The notes under the pieces: model-generated
The model's database searches: none
Seen by the model: the letters and a program-made list of their open reading frames with translations, nothing else
What the model was told of the DNA's origin: nothing
Translations under genes and position numbers: made by a program
NCBI RefSeq assembly: GCF_014493765.1
Contig: NZ_JACTVJ010000039.1
Coordinates: 1 to 43,076, forward strand
Origin: Streptomyces polyasparticus
Lineage (GTDB): Bacteria; Actinomycetota; Actinomycetes; Streptomycetales; Streptomycetaceae
Length of the DNA stretch: 43,076 bases
Direction of reading: 5' to 3'
Part shown: positions 34,177-42,992 of the stretch, one piece after another
Numbering within the stretch: position 1 is the first letter of the stretch
Layout of the letters: each line of letters opens with the position of its first letter

Positions 34177-34839
34177 ATGACCTACTGCGCGCACCCCACT
34201 CACGATGACTCCTCACCGCACCCCCTTCCGTCCACGATCTGGCATCCAGGGCAGCACGCCACCGAGCCCGCCCCAGTTGCTGGATGTGTGCTGCCCGGCT
34301 GGGCCGTCGACAAGATCCGAAACGAGTTCAGGCACTGCTTCGGCGGCCTGGCGGGGTCCCAGATCAGGATCGAGGTGCACGACCTGGAACTCGGCATGGA
34401 CGCCCGCATGCCGTGCACGACCTTCGACGGGCAGCCCCTGGATGCGATCACCGGCAGGACGCCCTCGCTGTTGCTGGCCGAACTTCATCCCGACACTCTT
34501 CCGAGCGTGGTGCCCCGTGTGTCCGGCGCAGAGGAGACTGCCGACGCGGTGGGAGGCGGGTGGCCCGGCTTCTGCCACCGCGCCCACCGCATGCTGCCCG
34601 CCGACGGCCTGCTGCTTCTGGCCACCCGCCAGCGGCGCGACAGCGGACGTCTGATCGATCCACTTGGCACCTTGATCGCCTGTGCTCGCACTGCGGGCTT
34701 TCGCTATCTGCAGCACATCGTGATCGTCCACGGACGCCTGGTTGGCGATCAGCTCGTACCGGCGCCGCCTGCGGATGCTCCACCAGGCCTGGTGCACTCC
34801 GACCTGCTCGCGTTCACGGCCATTCACGGCCAGGTATAG
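34177..34839 (+). CDS. degenerate methyltransferase-like protein, probable partner of the next gene
   Basis: This 220-residue protein is not assigned to a known family, but its C-terminal half resembles the following methyltransferase: HRMLPADGLLLLATRQRRDS with GRLIDPLGTLIACARTAGF here matches RQVMRPGGTVVITTRPWRAR with GELVDLPSAALAAGVAAGF there, and DQLVPAPP matches GQLIARPS. At the place of the catalytic SPPY it has AELHPD (101-106), and there is no AdoMet motif I. It is therefore probably an inactive methyltransferase fold that pairs with the active enzyme encoded 11 bases downstream, or binds its DNA. The start ATG 34177 lacks a strong RBS, so a later start cannot be ruled out. Confidence 0.6.
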   Translation: MTYCAHPTHDDSSPHPLPSTIWHPGQHATEPAPVAGCVLPGWAVDKIRNEFRHCFGGLAGSQIRIEVHDLELGMDARMPCTTFDGQPLDAITGRTPSLLLAELHPDTLPSVVPRVSGAEETADAVGGGWPGFCHRAHRMLPADGLLLLATRQRRDSGRLIDPLGTLIACARTAGFRYLQHIVIVHGRLVGDQLVPAPPADAPPGLVHSDLLAFTAIHGQV

Positions 34840-34850
34840 GGGAGTTCGTC

Positions 34851-35825
34851 ATGCACAGCTCCTTCTCGGTGTGGAACACCGCACCCACCTCCGCCCCCGC
34901 CCAGCGCGCGGGCCGCTACGTCCCCGGCTCTGCCGACCACCCGGCCAAGATGCTCCCCGCCCTGGCCGCCCACGCGATCCGTACCTACACCCAGCCCGGT
35001 GATCTCGTGCTGGACCCGATGTGCGGCATCGGTACCACCTTGGTGGAGGCACTCCACCTCGGCCGAAACGCAATCGGCGTCGAGTACGAACCGAAATGGG
35101 CCCGCCTGGCCCGGCTCAACGCCACCTCCGCGATGCACGAGGGCGGCACGGGCTGCGGCTCAGTGTTCTGTGGTGACGCCCGAGACCTGCGCGAGCTGGT
35201 TCCCTCGGAGCACCACGGCAAGATCGCGATGGTGCTCACCTCGCCGCCGTACGGCAACTCCGTACACGGACAGGTGCGCTCCACCCGCGACAGCGGTGAA
35301 GCGGGCGTCACGAAGAAGCACTACCGGTACAGCCGCGACCCGAACAACCTCGCCCACGTCGCGACCGACGAACTCCTCGACGCCTTCACCGAGATCCTCC
35401 ATCAGTGCCGCCAGGTGATGCGGCCTGGCGGCACCGTTGTGATCACTACGCGGCCATGGCGCGCTCGTGGCGAGCTCGTCGACCTGCCGTCCGCCGCGCT
35501 CGCTGCCGGGGTGGCAGCCGGGTTCACCCCCACCGAGCGGAACGTCGCCCTGCTCGCCGGCATCCGCGACGGCCAACTCATCGCCCGACCCTCGTTCTTC
35601 CAGATGAAGAACGTCCGCGACGCCCGCAGACGCGGCGTCCCCCAGCATCTGATCGTGCACGAGGACGTGCTGTGCCTGGTCAAACCACCGGAGACAGGTG
35701 GGGCAGTGCACGAGAGCGACCCGCGTTCGCAGCGTGGCGGTACGTGTCGAACCCGTAAGCCTCGTACCGCTGCAACCTTCCGCTCCCGTGTCTGCCGAGC
35801 GGAGGGTGATCATGGCCTCTGCTGA
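34851..35825 (+). CDS. DNA amino-methyltransferase (N6-adenine or N4-cytosine)
   Basis: The 324-residue enzyme carries an AdoMet-binding motif I, DPMCGIGTTLVEALHLGRN (55-73), and catalytic motif IV, TSPPYG (130-135), the form used by amino-methyltransferases. An HPAKM element (30-34) precedes motif I, and the order motif I then IV differs from the common N6/N4 DNA methylase order (IV then I). It resembles small site-specific DNA methylases of Streptomyces elements. ATG 34851 has GGGAG upstream. It overlaps the C5-methyltransferase start by 14 bp. No matching restriction enzyme is adjacent, so it may protect the element's own DNA. The last 35 residues are Arg/Thr-rich and fit the overlap. Confidence 0.8.
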   Translation: MHSSFSVWNTAPTSAPAQRAGRYVPGSADHPAKMLPALAAHAIRTYTQPGDLVLDPMCGIGTTLVEALHLGRNAIGVEYEPKWARLARLNATSAMHEGGTGCGSVFCGDARDLRELVPSEHHGKIAMVLTSPPYGNSVHGQVRSTRDSGEAGVTKKHYRYSRDPNNLAHVATDELLDAFTEILHQCRQVMRPGGTVVITTRPWRARGELVDLPSAALAAGVAAGFTPTERNVALLAGIRDGQLIARPSFFQMKNVRDARRRGVPQHLIVHEDVLCLVKPPETGGAVHESDPRSQRGGTCRTRKPRTAATFRSRVCRAEGDHGLC

Positions 35826-36840
35826 GGTGGCGATCGGGTCGCTGTTCTCCGGCGTGGGCGAATTGGACCTCGGCGTGCAGAGCGTGCTGGACGGCCGTGT
35901 CGCATGGCACTGCGAGAACGACCCGCGGGCGGCTAGCGTGCTCGCGAGGCACTGGCCCACCACGCCCAATCTTGGCGACATAAGGGAAGGCGACTTCGAT
36001 CGCGTGGAACCGGTGGATGTCCTCACCGCCGGATTCCCCTGCCAAGACCTTTCACTGGCCGGACCCCGAACTGGCCTTTCTGGTCCTCGCTCCGGCCTGT
36101 GGCAGCACACCGCCCGGGCCATCCGCAGCCTCCGTCCGTCCTTGGTGGTGGTCGAGAATGTGCCTGGCCTGCTGTCCATCCGCGCCGGATCAGGAACCGG
36201 GGAGGATGATGAGGCTGGCTCGCTGGAGTCGTGCCCGACGTGTCTGGGAGAGTGGACCGGCCAACCCCGTATGCGGGCACTGGGCGTTGTTCTCTCGGAG
36301 CTGGCCGGCTTCGGGTATGACGCGGGCTGGGTGTGCGTACGCGCCAGCGACGTCGGTGCGCCGCACCGCCGCTTCCGGGTGTTCCTCGCGGCCTGGCCCG
36401 CGACCGATGCCCCACCACGGGGCCGACCGCCTGCTGCCCACCCCCACGGTGGCCGATGCCGAGGGAGGGCCGGGTACCAGCCCCAGGCGAAAGGGCGGTA
36501 TGAACCTGCGCACCGTGGTCAGTCGCCTGCCCACTGGTGGGGCGGCTACCTTCCCGCGGTCAGACGGTGGGAGCACCTGACAGGGCAGGCCGCACCCAGG
36601 CCCACCGCCCCCGGGACGCGTCGCCTGTCCGCCGAGTTCGTCGAGTGGATGATGCTGCCCGCCGGGTGGGTCACCGGAACTCCGGGCCTGTCCCGGGCCG
36701 CACAACTGCACCTGATCGGCAACAGCGTCGTACCCCAGCAAGCCGCCCACGCCCTGGATCTCCTGCTGACAGACTGGGTTCCGCCCCACATCCTCCCAGA
36801 GCGCCGGCGCGATGCGAGGGCAGAAGGCGGTGCATGGTGA
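35812..36840 (+). CDS. C5-cytosine DNA methyltransferase, middle apparently frameshifted
   Basis: The 342-residue frame is a Dcm-type enzyme: motif I IGSLFSGVGELDLGV (8-22), catalytic PCQ (76-78), ENV (115-117), RFR (187-189) and the C-terminal GNSVVP (303-308). ATG 35812 has GGAGGG just upstream. Residues about 200-241 look wrong: they are Pro/Arg/Gly-rich without structure, while the +1 frame over the same DNA (about 36410-36535) reads ADRLLPTPTVADAEGGPG and RRKGGMNLRTVVSRLP, which fits the family's usual sequence just before WEHLTG. One extra base near 36410 and one missing base near 36535 would explain this. The frame stays open, so a full-length but possibly inactive protein is made. Confidence 0.85.
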   Translation: MASAEVAIGSLFSGVGELDLGVQSVLDGRVAWHCENDPRAASVLARHWPTTPNLGDIREGDFDRVEPVDVLTAGFPCQDLSLAGPRTGLSGPRSGLWQHTARAIRSLRPSLVVVENVPGLLSIRAGSGTGEDDEAGSLESCPTCLGEWTGQPRMRALGVVLSELAGFGYDAGWVCVRASDVGAPHRRFRVFLAAWPATDAPPRGRPPAAHPHGGRCRGRAGYQPQAKGRYEPAHRGQSPAHWWGGYLPAVRRWEHLTGQAAPRPTAPGTRRLSAEFVEWMMLPAGWVTGTPGLSRAAQLHLIGNSVVPQQAAHALDLLLTDWVPPHILPERRRDARAEGGAW

Positions 36841-37001
36841 CCGCCCTTCCCGAGGCTGGAGGAGGCGAGCAGAGCTGTGGGCACGACGCAGGCGTGCGGC
36901 CACATGGCCAAGGCCCGGGCAACGGTCGCCGTACTGCCCCTTCCAGGATTCGGCGTCCACGCCGGTCATTCTCGTGCGACGCCGAAGAGCGTCGGCCGTC
37001 G

Positions 37002-37223
37002 TCAGCAGAGGCAGGGGAGGATGAGGGGAGCGGCGCCGGGTTTTGCTGGCCGACTCGGGGGATCCTGGTGATTGAGGAATCCGATCATCTGCCCAACTTT
37101 GTAGTGAAGTACCTCATCGCCGATCTTGGTGCGCTCAGAGAGCTTGCTGAGGGACTTCACAAGGTCCGGGATTGCCTCAGGCGTGAGCTTGATCGTCGCC
37201 ACTGACCTGCTGCTGGTGCTCAT
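37002..37223 (-). CDS. small hypothetical protein after the recombinase
   Basis: ATG 37221-37223 opens 73 codons: MSTSSRSVATIKLTPEAIPD, LVKSLSKLSERTKIGDEVLH and YKVGQMIGFLNHQDPPSRPA. The first 15 codons overlap the end of the serine recombinase in another frame, as for coupled translation. It is small, basic and helical. No family recognised. It could be a recombination directionality factor, since these are often small genes beside serine integrases, but nothing in the sequence proves it. Confidence 0.5.
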   Translation of the reverse strand: MSTSSRSVATIKLTPEAIPDLVKSLSKLSERTKIGDEVLHYKVGQMIGFLNHQDPPSRPAKPGAAPLILPCLC

Positions 37224-38967
37224 CGGTGGTGTTCGTCTTGGACCGCGCGGCGGGCAGTGTGTGGCCGCCCATTCGAGATCGCTCGTTCTCCTCAGCCGCC
37301 ATGCGCAAAGCAGCCTCGATCGAGTCGATGACATCGAGTCCGATGCGGACCTGCCGTGCGTCGAGTGAACGGTCGCGAAGGTGTTCTTTGGTGGGGAGGT
37401 TGAACGTGATGACGCCGTGGGCGAGATCGTCTGGAACTTCGACGTGCGCAGCCCGCGCCATCCGTGTCACGTCTCCGAGCTGCATCAAGAATCCGAACTT
37501 CTTGTCCGGCAGAGGATCGCGGTAGACAAGGATCTTCACTCGGTGTTCTTTGAGGAATAGCTGCTTGCCCTCGTCGTCACGAGAGTTCCAGATGTCGGCG
37601 AAGGTGCGGCCGGTGGCAGCGAACTTTCCCTTGCTCCGCTCGTACTCGGCGTGCAAGACGCGCAAGCGGGAGAGCTTTGCTGTCTGGGAGTTGAGGAGCG
37701 ACCAGTAGATCTCCTCCTTCTCCTCGCCGTCGTACTTGCCGGCCGCGAAGTCGGCCTTCAGTCGGTCCAGACGGGCACGAGTCGCGGTGATGTCGTGAGA
37801 GGGGTCGTACAGATTGGACTCCAGTTCCCGCACCTCGGGCAGGTGCCCCATGTGCTCAAGGAAGAGCCTGGTGAACTCGCCCTCAAGGTCGCTGGTGTTG
37901 ACAGCAGCTGCGCGGGGACAGGACCCGTGGACTGCGTGTTTGCTGCACTTGTACCTCGAGTAATGGTTCTCGCGCGCTGGGCGATCGCCCACAGCCGGGT
38001 ACCGATTGGTGAACTGGGCTTTGGTCAGCGGTCCTCCACACCCACCGCACGCGGCGACACCCACGAGCATGGCTCGGCTCTTGGTCACCTGGCCGCCGAA
38101 CGAGCGGTTGTCGCGAAGCCTCATCACAACGCGATGCCAGGTGCCCATATCGAGGAGCGGCTCGTCGGCAATCATGCGCGGATTGCCCTCGTCGTCCTCC
38201 ACGATCTCGCCCTTGTAGGTGTAGAGCCCCGCGATTTTGGGATTGAGTAGCACTCCCCGGATTGAAGAGTTCGACCACCGGCTCAGCTGTGCCCGCTTGC
38301 TGTTCGGCTGGATCAGAGAGAGCCAGGTCGGTTCGCCGCGGCCTTCCAGATCCCGAGAGATGGAGCGCAGGCTCTGGCCGTCCAAGACTTTGGCCGCGAT
38401 CTCCTCGGCAAGCTCCTTGTAGTGGTCCAGCGGCTGGAGCCGCTTCCCCTTGCCCTTGCCTACCTGCACGAACTCGTAGCCGAAGGGCGCCAGCCCTGCC
38501 ACCCAGGCCCCTGCGGCGAGGCGCGTTTGCACCGCGTCGCGGGCACGCGCCCGAATCGTGTCGAGCTCGCCCTCGGCGAAGACGGCCAGGATCTGGGCGA
38601 ACATCTTGCCCATGGGGGTGGACATGTCGATGCCCTCTTGGGTCGACACGATGACCTTCCCGTGCTGTTGGCACCACTGAACGACCTCGCTGAAGTGGGC
38701 TACGCGACGGCTGAGTCGGTCGATCTTCATGACCCCCAGTACGTCCCACCGGTCCTTGTAGTCGTCGGTGAACCACTTGCCGAGGTCGGGGCGCTTGAAG
38801 GGGTGGAGCCCGCCGGAGACGTCCGTGTCGGTGGCCCAACCGATGATCTCGGCTTCGCGGCCCGGGGCATCGACCCAGTGCTGAATGTGATCGCGCTGGC
38901 GGGGAATGGCGGTGGAGTCGTCTGTTTCGACGGATAGGCGGAGAGAGCCCAATACGCGCTGGTTCAT
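37177..38967 (-). CDS. large serine recombinase (integrase-type)
   Basis: The 596-residue protein is a large serine recombinase that could integrate and excise the element. The catalytic domain starts at VLGSLRLSVETDDSTAIPRQ (nucleophile probably Ser12), with KIDRLSRRVAHF and MGKMFAQILAVFAEGELDTI following. A recombinase domain (about 170-300; PFGYEFVQVGKGKGKRLQPL, SIRGVLLNPKIAGLYTY) and a zinc ribbon (CGGCGGPL and YKCSKHAVHGSCPR) come next, then a coiled coil (about 440-490). ATG 38967 is chosen because family sequence begins there; the open frame extends to 39204. The RBS is weak. Location beside a cargo of methylases and defence genes suggests it marks one end of the element. Confidence 0.9.
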   Translation of the reverse strand: MNQRVLGSLRLSVETDDSTAIPRQRDHIQHWVDAPGREAEIIGWATDTDVSGGLHPFKRPDLGKWFTDDYKDRWDVLGVMKIDRLSRRVAHFSEVVQWCQQHGKVIVSTQEGIDMSTPMGKMFAQILAVFAEGELDTIRARARDAVQTRLAAGAWVAGLAPFGYEFVQVGKGKGKRLQPLDHYKELAEEIAAKVLDGQSLRSISRDLEGRGEPTWLSLIQPNSKRAQLSRWSNSSIRGVLLNPKIAGLYTYKGEIVEDDEGNPRMIADEPLLDMGTWHRVVMRLRDNRSFGGQVTKSRAMLVGVAACGGCGGPLTKAQFTNRYPAVGDRPARENHYSRYKCSKHAVHGSCPRAAAVNTSDLEGEFTRLFLEHMGHLPEVRELESNLYDPSHDITATRARLDRLKADFAAGKYDGEEKEEIYWSLLNSQTAKLSRLRVLHAEYERSKGKFAATGRTFADIWNSRDDEGKQLFLKEHRVKILVYRDPLPDKKFGFLMQLGDVTRMARAAHVEVPDDLAHGVITFNLPTKEHLRDRSLDARQVRIGLDVIDSIEAALRMAAEENERSRMGGHTLPAARSKTNTTDEHQQQVSGDDQAHA

Positions 38968-39329
38968 ACCGGTGAAGCTACCCAGAAATGGTGGATGCCC
39001 CGGCAAAAGGCAGTTACAGCGCACAGATGATGGGCTCTGACTGGAGATCGCCGGGATTGTGGCGCGAAGCGCTGCGTATGTGCATCGTCGCTGGTCAGAT
39101 CCGTGCATAGGCAACCGCGTGGCCACCCCATCTGCAGGGAGCGTCATTTCACCGTCTGGCTGAGAGGCTGGCGATGACTGCACTGATAGCGCTCGTCCTG
39201 CCAACTACTGGTGAGGTAGTTCGGGCGTGCGGACACATCTCCGTGCGCGACGGTTCGGATGGGTCGCTGTTGGGGGAGGCTTGCGCCGGACGCTTCGAGT
39301 AGGAGCGACGACAACGAGGCAGGGGTTGC
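38968..39329. other. intergenic region, possible attachment-site location
   Basis: These 362 bases lie between the serine recombinase (minus) and the STAND NTPase gene (plus). Attachment sites of integrases of this class usually lie right next to the gene's 5' end, so attL or attR may be here, but I found no sequence repeated elsewhere in the window that would identify it. Confidence 0.35.
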
Positions 39330-41336
39330 ATGAGGGTTGAACTTCCGCCGGAGCCGGTGCACTTCGTGAATCGCAGCGAGGAGCAGGAGCGGGCCAGGCG
39401 GGCGGTCGAGAGGTGGCAGGGGCGCGCACGGCCACTCGTACTCGTGCTCAGTGGACCGGCCGGTGTGGGTAAGACCGAGTTGGCATATCTGCTGGCGCGG
39501 ACCATGCTCGACCGCTTCCCCGACGGCGTACGGACCGTCGATCTCGATGACTTCCGCTGGGAGGACGACACACTCGATCCCGGCGACGTGCTGACGCACT
39601 TGCTCTGCTCGCTCGACGTGGAGCCCAACTTGATCGCGAATTCGTTCAAGGCGCGCTGCCGGCAGTACTGGACCAAGACCTCCGGCGCGAAGCTCGTTCT
39701 CGTTCTGGACAACGTCCGCTACGCGTCAGAACTCGTACCGCTGCTTCCGGCGTCCGGTGACAGTGTGGTGATCGTGGCCGGCCATAGGCCGTTGCACGAC
39801 CTGGAGAGTGGCGCCGCTGTCGGAATGCCTCTTCCGCCTCTCGAAGAGCACGAGGCCCGAGAGCTGCTGAGCTTGATCGTGCGCGATCCACGCTTGGCTG
39901 GGGACCCGGAGGCGGTGCGGGCCCTGGTCAGGATGTGCGAAGGGTTGCCGACCGCACTGCATGTGGCGGGCCGTTGGGTACGTGCGCACCGGATCCGTCC
40001 GATGGCCCGCCTTGTTCCGCAACTGCGGGGTGAGTGGGAGTCCCGAGGTATCCCTGGCGTCGAGCGTTTGTGGGACGAGGTGTACGACAAGTTGTCTCCC
40101 GCGGCAGCCCTGCTGTACCGGCTGCTGCCCCACCACCCCGCCGCCACGTTCACCGTCCGCTCCGCCACCGCGCTGCTCGGACTCGGCGCGGAGGACAGCG
40201 AGGAGGCTATCGAGGAGCTTGACAGGGCGGGACTGCTCGACCTGCGCGCCACAGACGGCCGGTTGAGGCTGCAGGGTCCGCTGCAGGGGCACGCACTGCG
40301 TCGCTCGCGTCGGGATGCGGCCGATGGCGAGGTTGCCGAGGCTCAGGTCAGGGTGCTGCGTTGGTTCGTACGACAGGCTCAGATCGCCGACCGATTCGCA
40401 GCAGGGCAACGGCTGCGAGTCGTAGACCACTTCGCCGAGATGCCCGAAGCGCCGGATGTTCCGCTGGAGGACCCCAAGGAGACGACTGAGACGGAGCTCG
40501 CAGCTGAGCGGTCCGCGCTTGCGCTGCGATGGCTCTTCGAGGAGCGGCACTCACTGTTCGCCTGCGCACGCCTCGCGCATGGGCGTGAACTGGACGCCGA
40601 GACCGTGGCGTTGTCCGAAGCGGTGTGGACGTATGCCCTGGACCATCCGCGTCAGCCAGAGGTGGAGCAGGTACTGCGTCTCGCCACGGAGTGCGCGGTC
40701 CGCAGCGGGCAAGCCGCCTGGATGGCGCGGACCTGCTGCCAACTCGCCCGCCCGTTGTGGGAGGCGGACCGGCTGGAGGAAGCCCAGGAACAGATCGACC
40801 GGGCGATCGCGGCCGTGCGCCTGCTCGGTCGCAATGAGCTGGACCGAAAACTTGCCGCCTCTGTACAGGAGTTCCAGGGCATGCTGCACGGTCGGCGAGG
40901 CGAGTGGCAGCAGGCCCTCGCGGAGTACTCCGCGGCGCGCGACGTGCATCGCGGGCTGAGCAACTCGGAGTACGGCGTCATGCTCCAGACGTACCGCATG
41001 GGAGAGGCTCGCTCGAAGCTCGGCGACCTTGAGACGGCGCGCAGCCTGCTCGAGGAGGCTCACGCCGGGATTAGTGCGCAGCGGCGCGAGCGGATGACGG
41101 GACGCAGTGCCTTCCTGCTGGCCGGCGTGGTACGAGGGCTCGGCGACCCTGCCGGGGCGCGAAGGCTGTACCAGCAGTCGCTGGACAGCGCCCGCCGCCG
41201 GAACTCCGGTTTCGATCTGCTGCGCATCCACGATGCGTTGGCCGAGCTCGGCGAGGAGGAAGGACGGCTGGCTGAGGCAGAGGAACACCGCACGGCGGCG
41301 CGTGCGATCCGGCAACGCAGTGGTCTGGATGAGTAA
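39330..41336 (+). CDS. STAND-type NTPase (NB-ARC-like) with helical repeat tail
   Basis: This 668-residue protein has a P-loop GPAGVGKT (42-49), a Walker B KLVLVLDNVR at about 120-129, and a following sensor-like SVVIVAGHR. LCEGLPTALHVAGR-like sequence (MCEGLPTALHVAGRWVRAHR) matches the GLPLA motif of NB-ARC/AP-ATPases. The C-terminal half has TPR-like helices (WEADRLEEAQEQIDRAIAAV, GEWQQALAEYSAARDVHRGL, LGDLETARSLLEEAHAGI). Such proteins act as regulators (AfsR-like, though no DNA-binding domain is seen here) or as signal-triggered defence switches. ATG 39330 follows AGGGG. No partner effector is adjacent. Which role it has cannot be told from sequence. Confidence 0.78.
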   Translation: MRVELPPEPVHFVNRSEEQERARRAVERWQGRARPLVLVLSGPAGVGKTELAYLLARTMLDRFPDGVRTVDLDDFRWEDDTLDPGDVLTHLLCSLDVEPNLIANSFKARCRQYWTKTSGAKLVLVLDNVRYASELVPLLPASGDSVVIVAGHRPLHDLESGAAVGMPLPPLEEHEARELLSLIVRDPRLAGDPEAVRALVRMCEGLPTALHVAGRWVRAHRIRPMARLVPQLRGEWESRGIPGVERLWDEVYDKLSPAAALLYRLLPHHPAATFTVRSATALLGLGAEDSEEAIEELDRAGLLDLRATDGRLRLQGPLQGHALRRSRRDAADGEVAEAQVRVLRWFVRQAQIADRFAAGQRLRVVDHFAEMPEAPDVPLEDPKETTETELAAERSALALRWLFEERHSLFACARLAHGRELDAETVALSEAVWTYALDHPRQPEVEQVLRLATECAVRSGQAAWMARTCCQLARPLWEADRLEEAQEQIDRAIAAVRLLGRNELDRKLAASVQEFQGMLHGRRGEWQQALAEYSAARDVHRGLSNSEYGVMLQTYRMGEARSKLGDLETARSLLEEAHAGISAQRRERMTGRSAFLLAGVVRGLGDPAGARRLYQQSLDSARRRNSGFDLLRIHDALAELGEEEGRLAEAEEHRTAARAIRQRSGLDE

Positions 41337-41352
41337 CAGCCGACTGGTGTGA

Positions 41353-42969
41353 TTACAAAGGTTCGGCGGCGGCCTCGGTGGTAGCTGGAGCGAGGGTGAT
41401 GGGGAAGCCCTGTGCCCCGATGCGGCAGTCCAAGCGCACAGGCTCCGTCGGTGTGGTCCGCTGGGAGAGAAGCCACGCATGGGCTGCCGATACGGCGGCG
41501 GCCGGGTCTATCCGCAGGATCCGGCCGTCCTCGGTGACCGGCTCGGTGCCGACGCTGTACGGCTGCGCGTGACTCCGTACGCGAAGAAGGCATTGGGACG
41601 GGGCCAGGAGAGCCGCGGCGGCCCGGCAGCCGGGGTACTCAGCCAGGATGTGCCGGGCCCAGCCGTCTGCCAGCCAGTCCACGCGCGTCGACGTCGTGGC
41701 GAAGGCGGCGGCGCGGCGTCGGTACACCAGCCCTGCGGAGCGCAGGTGGTGCTCTCCCGCCACACCATGTTCCACGGCCAGGTGATGGCCCGGCGCTTGG
41801 AGGCCGACGGGGTAACGGTCGACACGGATCATGGACTCTTTGATGCTGACATGGACATCGAATGCGCCCGGGACCCGTGGCGCCGCGACCGGCGAGGGGA
41901 GCAGCGGTACAGGGATGGCGGTGGTTGGGGGAGTGAGGCCGAGAAGCGCGTACAGCTCCGTCCGCAGCCTCTGGGACGCGGTTGTCCTGTGGCGGAAGGC
42001 AGCGCGGGCCGCGGATTGTCCGGTCTCCGGGCGGTACGCACGCAGCGCCTGCTCCACCGAGTCCGCTGAGCTCAGCATCGGTACGGAACTGAGGAGTTCG
42101 TCCATGGGAGTGCCGGGGATCAGCTCGCTGCCACCTCGGTGCACCGCGACAACGGGACGGTCCTGTACAGCGGCGAAGTACAGGGCGGCAGAGCCGTGGT
42201 CGCAGATCAGGGCATCAGCTGCGATCAGGACCGAAGCCCATTCGTCGCGCGGACAGGCGAGGATCAGTCCGCCTTCCAGGGCGGGCGCCAGCCTCGCACG
42301 CAGCTCGTATGTGCCCAGACGGCTCCACTCATTGGGGTGGACGACGAGCGCCAACTGGTAGCGGTCGTACGGGAGGTGCCCGGCGAGCTGGGCCGGCAGA
42401 TCGGGGCAACGGCGGAGCAACGCGTCAGGACCCCACGTCGAACTGAGGGCCAGGAGCGTGCGGGAGCCGGTGCCCAGTGCCGCGCGGTAGGTCTCGCGCA
42501 GGGGCTGTGAAGCGGTCAGGCGCGCGAGGGTGGGGTCGCCGACCACCTTTGCTCGGAGTGCGGCCTCAGGGTCCGCGGCAGCGAGACGGGCGAGCTGGGA
42601 TGGGTGAGCCAGTGCGTGCAGGGAGACTGGTGGGGCGTGCTCGGAGCGGTGCAGATACTCCGGGTCGAGGCCTGAGGCCGAATCGGCGGAACCCTCGTGC
42701 CTCAGGGACTTGTTGAACCCCGCCCCATGCGGCAGCAACACGTGCCGACCGCGCAGAACTTCCAGCTCACCCTTGGGACTTGCGGCGATCACCAGGTCGT
42801 ACGACTGATCGCGGGCCTCGCTCCAGGGGATGGTGCGGCCACCGACGGCCTCCACGGCGGACAGGACATCCGCGCCGAACGCGGAGCCGGGCACGAGAGT
42901 GAAGCGGGGAGTGATGCGGTCGTCGCCGGAGAGGAGCGGAAACACATCGAGCAGGCGGTACAGCGCCAC
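41353..42969 (-). CDS. GT-B-like protein, 5' end uncertain
   Basis: This protein of at least 538 residues resembles CDP-glycerol glycerophosphotransferase or polysaccharide-type GT-B proteins: LEVLRGRHVLLPHGAGFNKS, TLLALSSTWGPDALLRR, LALVVHPNEWSRLGTYELR and ADALICDHGSAALYFAAVQD, which matches the donor-site D-x-(S/G)-S pattern. The C-terminal 170 residues form another domain (VDWLADGWARHILAEYPGCR). The annotated start is GTG 42967-42969, but coding-like sequence continues upstream as VLLAARSA and then through a 7-bp repeat to the window edge, encoding repeated ATGDGRR. The real start is probably beyond the edge, so this may be a partial gene. It converges with the NTPase. Confidence 0.65.
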   Translation of the reverse strand: MALYRLLDVFPLLSGDDRITPRFTLVPGSAFGADVLSAVEAVGGRTIPWSEARDQSYDLVIAASPKGELEVLRGRHVLLPHGAGFNKSLRHEGSADSASGLDPEYLHRSEHAPPVSLHALAHPSQLARLAAADPEAALRAKVVGDPTLARLTASQPLRETYRAALGTGSRTLLALSSTWGPDALLRRCPDLPAQLAGHLPYDRYQLALVVHPNEWSRLGTYELRARLAPALEGGLILACPRDEWASVLIAADALICDHGSAALYFAAVQDRPVVAVHRGGSELIPGTPMDELLSSVPMLSSADSVEQALRAYRPETGQSAARAAFRHRTTASQRLRTELYALLGLTPPTTAIPVPLLPSPVAAPRVPGAFDVHVSIKESMIRVDRYPVGLQAPGHHLAVEHGVAGEHHLRSAGLVYRRRAAAFATTSTRVDWLADGWARHILAEYPGCRAAAALLAPSQCLLRVRSHAQPYSVGTEPVTEDGRILRIDPAAAVSAAHAWLLSQRTTPTEPVRLDCRIGAQGFPITLAPATTEAAAEPL

Positions 42970-42992
42970 CGCCGACCTCGCGGCGAGAAGAA

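Noticed and set aside
34177-37001. A complete second restriction-modification system
   Set aside because: Only methyltransferase-type genes are present here; no endonuclease gene lies beside them.
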